64,000 nucleotides of DNA, taken from contig NZ_AP017929.1 of assembly GCF_002370355.1 (NCBI RefSeq), forward strand, positions 930,001 through 994,000, read 5' to 3'. Position 1 is the stretch's first letter, and each line of letters begins with the position of its first letter. The notes under the pieces are model-generated. The model had not been told where the DNA came from and did not search any database. It saw only the letters and a program-made list of their open reading frames with translations. The position numbers and the translations under genes were made by a program. Below are positions 59,197 to 64,000 of this stretch, piece by piece. The DNA is from Latilactobacillus sakei subsp. sakei DSM 20017 = JCM 1157 (GTDB lineage Bacteria > Bacillota > Bacilli > Lactobacillales > Lactobacillaceae).

Positions 59197-60282
59197 TTAG
59201 TCAAATGTTAGTAGTGATTCTAATAGCCACTGCCCACCTTCAAGTTCACACCACCGACTGAGATTGTCGAGCGCAATCACTTGCTTGACGTGCACGCGAG
59301 TCTTCAAAGCAAGGCGATAGGTAGCCGGTTTTTCGTAAGGCGCGGCCCATAACGTTGCCGTTGTGTTATTCAAAGTCGCATCTAAATTAAGCGGTGTGGT
59401 TTCAATAACCGTATATTGATTGGTAAACTTGGGGACTTGGTAATCGACCGTTGCCTTAGGGTTAGTTGCATGGAGTTCATAATGCTTGGGTGAAATCCAA
59501 AAACTACCGAGGTTGAACCATTGTTGACCAGAGGTAGCTGTTGCACAACTATAAATTTTCCAAATTGCATTCTTAGGTAAGCGGGTCGTTGTGAGTGCTT
59601 CTTCTGTCGGCCGTTTGTAAGTGTCAACCGATGCGGTTAATTCAATAAACGGTTGATCAGGGGCATCGCTGTATTTTAGATTAAGTGGATCATATTGGAA
59701 CCGTACTAGCTGCGTTTCAGCACTAAAACGTCCTGTTTGATTACTAGAAGTGCGATAGATGAAGTTCACACCGCCTTCTAACGGGTTAGCTTGATAGTGT
59801 TCATTCAAAGCGCCAAGTAAAAATTGGGGTTTGATCAGCAAACCACCTTCTAAATCTTGATGAAGTACCATGACTGGTGCCGCTAATTGGGGTTTATAAA
59901 AAAGCCAAATGTTAGTGGGGTCTTCATGGAAATGTTGTTTTAAATTTGTAATTTCGGCTAAATAGTAGCCAGGAAATTTTAACCACGGTAAATCAAGCGT
60001 AGCGCCAACTACTCCAGAAAGTGTAATCGAAGGCCGCAGTGGAATTCGATTTTGGTTGAGGTAGTGGATCGTCACTGAACTTTTGCGTGGTTGGACAGGT
60101 GTTGTGACAAAATGTTCAGTTTGCTGCGCTTGGGGTTCTTTTTCAAATTGATCAGCTGTCTCGAAGAATTGATTTGTGTTTTCTGGTTCAGGAGTAGCTT
60201 GATTAAAGTGCGTCTCTGGTTGAATGGTTGGGCGCTTTGGCCGCCGTCTAAATAACGATTGAATCAGGTTAATAAAATTCAT
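59197..60282 (-). CDS. MucBP-domain protein without signal peptide
   Basis: A 361-aa protein. N-terminus is basic and Pro/Gln-rich (RRRPKRPTIQPETHFNQ) without a signal peptide. Two MucBP-like segments follow: VTIHYLNQNRIPLRPSITLSGVVGATLDL near residue 70 and VNFIYRTSSNQTGRF near 180. The C-terminal third resembles SH3-like wall-binding modules (ATYRLALKTRVHVKQVIALDNLSRWCELEGGQWL). MucBP domains are normally on secreted adhesins, so a cytosolic-looking form is unusual. Function unknown. AAGGAG-type site at CAAGGAGT upstream. Confidence 0.65.
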   Translation of the reverse strand: MNFINLIQSLFRRRPKRPTIQPETHFNQATPEPENTNQFFETADQFEKEPQAQQTEHFVTTPVQPRKSSVTIHYLNQNRIPLRPSITLSGVVGATLDLPWLKFPGYYLAEITNLKQHFHEDPTNIWLFYKPQLAAPVMVLHQDLEGGLLIKPQFLLGALNEHYQANPLEGGVNFIYRTSSNQTGRFSAETQLVRFQYDPLNLKYSDAPDQPFIELTASVDTYKRPTEEALTTTRLPKNAIWKIYSCATATSGQQWFNLGSFWISPKHYELHATNPKATVDYQVPKFTNQYTVIETTPLNLDATLNNTTATLWAAPYEKPATYRLALKTRVHVKQVIALDNLSRWCELEGGQWLLESLLTFD

Positions 60283-60434
60283 ACGGACTCCTTGTGGAAC
60301 GTTATTTACTTAATACTAGTCTATCATAAATTAGAAAAAGAGTGGTTTATAATCGTTACTAATTTGGCTAGAATTTTAAATAAAAAGCGTGCACCTTAGA
60401 GGGCATCATTATCCGCTGACTAATTTGGCTAGCA

Positions 60435-60479
60435 AAAAAAGGGATTAGGGCAAAAATTTTATTTGCCTTAATCCCTTTT
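60435..60479. terminator. Terminator of the PPC-domain gene
   Basis: AAAAGGGATTAGGGCAAA / TTTGCCTTAATCCCTTTT. Just upstream, the 14-bp word ACTAATTTGGCTAG occurs twice (60358 and 60419), 61 bp apart, without known meaning. Confidence 0.88.
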
Positions 60480-60488
60480 AATCATCTT

Positions 60489-60911
60489 TTATGATAAATC
60501 GAGTACTTGTAATTGGGTTGGTTGATGCAAGATACGCCCAACAGCAAGGGGGACGATTGAGATGACGAGTTCGCCAGTTCTTGAAATAACGGCGCGTTCA
60601 AGATGGCCGCCAAAAACGCTTGTGTCTAAGCGGGCAAAACTGGCGTGCAAGTGAGTTGAAATCTTACCATCCGCATTTTCAACGTTACCACTCAATGATA
60701 GGAGTTCAACCTGTTCTTGGCTGCGCGTTTCAACGTAGCTGTCGCTGTCTGGTGAGTAAATACTGACAGTAACATCATTGCAGGCACCAATTCCTGAGAT
60801 GGCACCTAATTGGTCCGGTAAAGTAGCGGCTAAATATTTCAATTCGGTGATGAGTTCATCGCCAACTTCTAAACGACAAATAATTTGTTGCCCTTTTTGA
60901 ACAGTTTGCAT
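60489..60911 (-). CDS. PPC-domain (DUF296) protein
   Basis: A 140-aa protein of the plant-and-prokaryote-conserved domain family. LEVGDELITELKYLAATLPDQLGAISGIGACNDVTVSIY and the metal-site region HLHASFARLDTSVFGGHL are typical; PPC proteins form trimers with His-bound zinc. In bacteria they are thought to be DNA-binding or enzymatic, but no activity is proven. The ATG at 60911 follows GGAGG; six codons upstream in frame are not needed. Stands alone with its own terminator. Confidence 0.87.
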   Translation of the reverse strand: MQTVQKGQQIICRLEVGDELITELKYLAATLPDQLGAISGIGACNDVTVSIYSPDSDSYVETRSQEQVELLSLSGNVENADGKISTHLHASFARLDTSVFGGHLERAVISRTGELVISIVPLAVGRILHQPTQLQVLDLS

Positions 60912-60989
60912 CGTAAAATCCTCCCTCAATAAGCTTAATGGGTATTATACGATATGCCATATCGAATTGCTATTATTTTGATTGCATAC

Positions 60990-61022
60990 AAAAAGCCACT
61001 ACCAAAGTTATCGGTAGTGGCC
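60990..61022 (-). terminator. Terminator of the DUF1827 gene
   Basis: Minus strand GGCCACTACC-GATAACTTT-GGTAGTGGCTTTTT. Confidence 0.9.
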
Positions 61023-61035
61023 TGCTTTCAACCGT

Positions 61036-61332
61036 CTAAGAGGCGGTAGTAGAAGGGGTTGGAATGGTAATCTCAACTAATGAGCCATCGTTTAGGATTT
61101 CAACATCGTCGGTTGAATCAATATCTACTAATTCCTTGAGTACAAAATCAATTTCAGCTTGTTGAATATGTCGCTTGTCATTTTTTAGAAGAATTTCACG
61201 CGTTTTAGATGAGCGGGTGAAAAGGACTGTTGTTTTGCCAAGCGAATAGACGCTCACATAGTCGGCTTTAGTGGTTGCTAATTGTTGTGTTACTAAACGG
61301 TGATAAGAATTTGTAATATTAATGAGTCTCAT
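61036..61332 (-). CDS. DUF1827 family protein
   Basis: A 98-aa protein (MRLINITNSYHRLVTQQLATTKADYVSVYSLGKTTVLFTRSSKTREILLKNDKRHI...). The RLINITNSHxxLVxxQLxxTDAxxVKVYSLGxTTVIY pattern is DUF1827, widely found in Lactobacillales next to clpE or housekeeping genes. Start at 61332 after GGGAG; three codons upstream are also open. Downstream of clpE on the same strand is reversed: it lies beyond the clpE stop, so it may be read through. Function unknown. Confidence 0.8.
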   Translation of the reverse strand: MRLINITNSYHRLVTQQLATTKADYVSVYSLGKTTVLFTRSSKTREILLKNDKRHIQQAEIDFVLKELVDIDSTDDVEILNDGSLVEITIPTPSTTAS

Positions 61333-61439
61333 ACTAATCACTCCCTAATCATTTAAGTCCTACTAATAGTATAACTGAAAGCGATTTATATAACACGGAT
61401 TTAATCTTAAAATATGATAATAAATCTTAATATTTGATA

Positions 61440-63605
61440 TTATCCTTGCACAATTTGAATCTGATCATCATTTAACTGCGCTTTTAATTGCTTATGTTCT
61501 GGATGATCTAAATAATAATCAGCAACGCGGTCTTCAATTTGTTCTTGAATGACACGACGTAGTGGCCGAGCGCCCATTTCAGGGTTGTAGCCCAAATCGA
61601 CTAATTTAGATTTAGCGTCATCCGTCACAGCAATGTGGAGGCCTTGATCGGCAATCATCGCGTTAGTTTGATCAAGCATTAAGCTGACAATCTTCAATAG
61701 ATTATCTTTACTTAATGGTTGGAATTCAATAATATCGTCGAAACGATTTAAGAATTCTGGTTTAAAGTAGTTCGTTAACTGATCGAGAATTGAATGGGTT
61801 TGGCCAGCGACAGCTGCACCGAAACCAACGTTAGCCTCAGCATCAGTTTGTCCAGCGTTAGACGTCATGATAATGATTGTGTCTTTGAAGCTGACAGTCC
61901 GACCTTGTGAATCGGTTAGACGACCGTCATCTAGAATTTGTAAGAACATGTGCATAACGTCAGGGTGAGCCTTTTCGATTTCATCCAAAAGAATCAAACT
62001 ATAAGGGTTCCGACGAACTTGTTCCGTTAATTGCCCGGCTTCTTCGTAACCAACGTAGCCAGGAGGTGAACCAATCAATTTTGACACACTGAATTTCTCC
62101 ATGTATTCACTCATATCAAAGCGAATCATCGCATCGGTACTGCCAAAGAGTTCTTTGGCAATTTGTTTGGCTAATTCCGTTTTACCAACCCCGGTTGGGC
62201 CAACAAAGAGGAAGGAGCCAATTGGTCGGCCGGATTTATTAAAGCCAATTCGACTACGACGAATTGAACGAGCGACTTTATCAACTGCGGTATCTTGACC
62301 AATGACACGTGCTTCAAGATCTTGCGCTAAGTTTTTAAGTTGAGCTTGTTCTTGCGCCTTTAATTCGCCAACTGGAATATGGGTTTTTTCTTCGACAATT
62401 TTTTCCATATCCTTTTCGGTGATTGTTGGTTCTTGGGATTTTTCAACTGAATTATTAGCTTTCATTTCAGAGAGCTGTGTGACTTGATCACGATAGGTAG
62501 CTGCTTTTTCGTAATCTTCTTGTTTGAGGGCTTCTTGTTTTTGTGCTTCTGCAGATTTAATCTTGGCTTCTAATTCCTTAGGATCCATCAAGGTAATCGT
62601 CAAGTTTTTCTTAGAGCCTGCTTCATCCAAAAGGTCGATAGCCTTATCAGGCAAATAACGATCTTGGATATAACGACTAGAAAGGGCCGCTGCTGCTTTA
62701 AGCGCCTCGTCCGTATAGTGAACGTGGTGATAACTTTCGTATTTATCTTGAAGCCCTTTGAGAATTAGAACGGTTTCGTCAACAGATGGTTCGTTGACCG
62801 CGACCGGTTGAAGACGACGTGCAAGGGCTGCGTCTTTTTCAATCTGACGGAATTCATTATTAGTTGTGGCGCCAACGAGTTGTAATTCGCCACGCGCAAG
62901 AGCTGGCTTCAACACGTTACCAGCATCCATGCCGCCTTCAGCATTGCCGGCGCCAACGATTTCGTGAATTTCATCAATAAAGAGGATAATCTGCTTATTT
63001 TGTTTGAGCTCAGTGATCAACTGTTGCATCCGTTCTTCAAATTGACCGCGAATACCAGTCCCTTGTACTAATGAAACGACATCCAAGCGAATCACTTGGC
63101 GATCCTTTAATTTAGCAGGAACGTCGCCATCGGCAATTTTTTGCGCTAAACCTTCGACAACGGCTGTTTTACCAACGCCGGCTTCACCAATTAAGACTGG
63201 ATTATTCTTGGTACGCCGATTGAGAATTTCGATGACGCGCGCGATTTCCTTATCGCGACCAATCACCGGATCAATTTGACCACCCTTAGCAAGGTTGGTG
63301 AGGTTCACACCAAATTGGCTGAGTAGACTTTCACCATTTTGACCGTTGTTACCGCCGCCATTACGGCCACCTTGTGTTTGGGGGCCTTGGTTAGCAGCAT
63401 TGCGTTCAGCGTTTGGATTGTTGATTGCATTGAAGAGTTCATCAAGATTACTAAAACCAAAGGGATCATTATATTGACTACTCATTCCTTGTTGCTTTAG
63501 TGCTTGATAACAGTTTTGACAAAGGTTAATGGCTTGGTTTTGACCATTGACGCTAGTGTAGAGATGGATTGTTGCTGGATTTTTTTGACAATTTTGACAA
63601 AGCAT
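61440..63605 (-). CDS. clpE: ATP-dependent Clp protease ATP-binding subunit ClpE
   Basis: Hsp100 chaperone of 721 aa that unfolds proteins for ClpP. N-terminal zinc finger with CxxC pairs ([26 protein letters not shown]) is diagnostic for ClpE. After a Gly/Asn-rich linker ([20 protein letters not shown]), AAA domain 1 has [19 protein letters not shown] motif follows ([22 protein letters not shown]), then AAA domain 2 with [17 protein letters not shown] and arginine-finger text NRFDDIIEF. Upstream lies a CtsR operator, so it is a class III heat-shock gene. Confidence 0.96.
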   Translation of the reverse strand: MLCQNCQKNPATIHLYTSVNGQNQAINLCQNCYQALKQQGMSSQYNDPFGFSNLDELFNAINNPNAERNAANQGPQTQGGRNGGGNNGQNGESLLSQFGVNLTNLAKGGQIDPVIGRDKEIARVIEILNRRTKNNPVLIGEAGVGKTAVVEGLAQKIADGDVPAKLKDRQVIRLDVVSLVQGTGIRGQFEERMQQLITELKQNKQIILFIDEIHEIVGAGNAEGGMDAGNVLKPALARGELQLVGATTNNEFRQIEKDAALARRLQPVAVNEPSVDETVLILKGLQDKYESYHHVHYTDEALKAAAALSSRYIQDRYLPDKAIDLLDEAGSKKNLTITLMDPKELEAKIKSAEAQKQEALKQEDYEKAATYRDQVTQLSEMKANNSVEKSQEPTITEKDMEKIVEEKTHIPVGELKAQEQAQLKNLAQDLEARVIGQDTAVDKVARSIRRSRIGFNKSGRPIGSFLFVGPTGVGKTELAKQIAKELFGSTDAMIRFDMSEYMEKFSVSKLIGSPPGYVGYEEAGQLTEQVRRNPYSLILLDEIEKAHPDVMHMFLQILDDGRLTDSQGRTVSFKDTIIIMTSNAGQTDAEANVGFGAAVAGQTHSILDQLTNYFKPEFLNRFDDIIEFQPLSKDNLLKIVSLMLDQTNAMIADQGLHIAVTDDAKSKLVDLGYNPEMGARPLRRVIQEQIEDRVADYYLDHPEHKQLKAQLNDDQIQIVQG

Positions 63606-63652
63606 TTAATCTGTCACAACCTTTCGCCTATTAAATGTAACGTCAAAGTTTG

Positions 63653-63706
63653 TTTGACTATCTTTGACCTTGAATAAATTATAATCATCTCTAAAAAAAG
63701 TTGCAA
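63653..63706 (-). promoter_or_regulatory. clpE promoter with CtsR operator
   Basis: On the minus strand: TTGCAA (63706-63701), 17-base spacer, TATAAT (63683-63678), then GGTCAAAGATAGTCAAA (63669-63653), which fits the CtsR consensus RGTCAAA-NAN-RGTCAAA. The operator overlaps the transcription start, the classic repression arrangement. Confidence 0.93.
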
Positions 63707-63838
63707 GTAATCGAACTCGAAAATAAAACTTTATTTGTGGGTCAAAATTGCGTACAATTGGAGGCAGTGACGCTACTTGATAAATGAAAAGAGGGTCATT
63801 AAAAATAATTATCTAGACGTGATAAAGGAGTGATTCAG

Positions 63839-64000
63839 ATGGCAAGAGATTTTTTAGCGGAGATGGATGCCTTGTTAAATCACGAAAAAGAAACCATTGT
63901 CGTTGAACATGATGAGTTTTTAGACTTTCAGAAAGTATGGGTCAATTATGATCACCGAAAAGAAATTGTAGGCGCTGCCCAACGAAATGGACAAGTGATT
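63839..64000 (+). CDS. Hypothetical protein, 3' end outside the window
   Basis: ATG at 63839 preceded by AAAGGAG; 54 codons are visible (MARDFLAEMDALLNHEKETIVVEHDEFLDFQKVWVNYDHRKEIVGAAQRNGQVI). Hydrophilic, no membrane or signal segment. Not recognised from this part. It is divergent from clpE. Confidence 0.65.
   Translation, partial: MARDFLAEMDALLNHEKETIVVEHDEFLDFQKVWVNYDHRKEIVGAAQRNGQVI

Overview
The window looks like chromosome of a low-GC lactic acid bacterium, most probably Latilactobacillus (Lactobacillus) sakei or a close relative. Reasons: lactobacillus-type proteins throughout (PepS, ClpE, class II HMG-CoA reductase, fused GlnHP, tandem GtrA), frequent TTG/GTG starts, and insertion sequences resembling the IS3- and IS30-family elements known from L. 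sakei. The species is inference; no search was run.

Layout. 1-3.5 kb: frameshifted 6-phospho-beta-glucosidase, niacin regulator/transporter pair niaR-niaP with a visible operator-promoter, tRNA-Arg and a 27-codon membrane-peptide ORF. 3.6-14.9 kb: housekeeping and membrane genes (fba, SMR exporter with attenuator-like leader, VIT1-type transporter, pepS, wecB, gtrB-gtrA-gtrA, flavodoxin, map, yihY). 15.3-24.7 kb: a decayed exopolysaccharide locus. Control and priming genes (LCP ligase, cpsC, cpsD, cpsE) are intact. Behind them lie a glycosyltransferase broken by a frameshift and an IS, one intact GT2, and fragments of rmlA and tagD joined by an IS3 and an IS30 element. No flippase or polymerase is visible. 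24.8-30.4 kb: regulatory block with a SigH/ComX-like sigma factor, a ComK-like protein, galU, and an Agr-type quorum-sensing operon in the order A-C-B-D. Its peptide precursor has Ser where Cys is usual, and agrA carries a frameshift. 30.7-41 kb: second identical IS30, deformylase paralogue, GlnHP-GlnQ, rmlB, lipid kinase and small genes. 41.4-45 kb: upper mevalonate operon (thiolase, HMG-CoA reductase, HMG-CoA synthase). 45.2-45.8 kb: candidate structured ncRNA of about 460-500 nt. 46-64 kb: rlmD, recX, a mutY lacking its Fe-S cysteines, ntdP, tandem GT8 protein, AI-2E transporter, CNNM protein, prfC and CtsR-controlled clpE.

The most unusual pattern is a dispersed structured repeat. Units of about 116-124 bp start with GAGTG and end with CACGTTT, and fold into one long hairpin. 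The outer arms differ from copy to copy but stay complementary, and units are stacked head-to-tail with a period of about 121-125 bp. Copies sit at 1.2, 11.75-12.24, 27.4, 45.0, 47.2-47.4 and 48.9-49.1 kb, with a possible remnant at 59.1 kb. Most begin exactly at, or within a few bases of, a stop codon, in the sense orientation of that gene.

Four independent single-base frameshifts (bgl, a GT, agrA, a small membrane protein), two of them in 7-base homopolymers, mean either real gene decay or sequencing error. They should be resolved before any loss of function is claimed.
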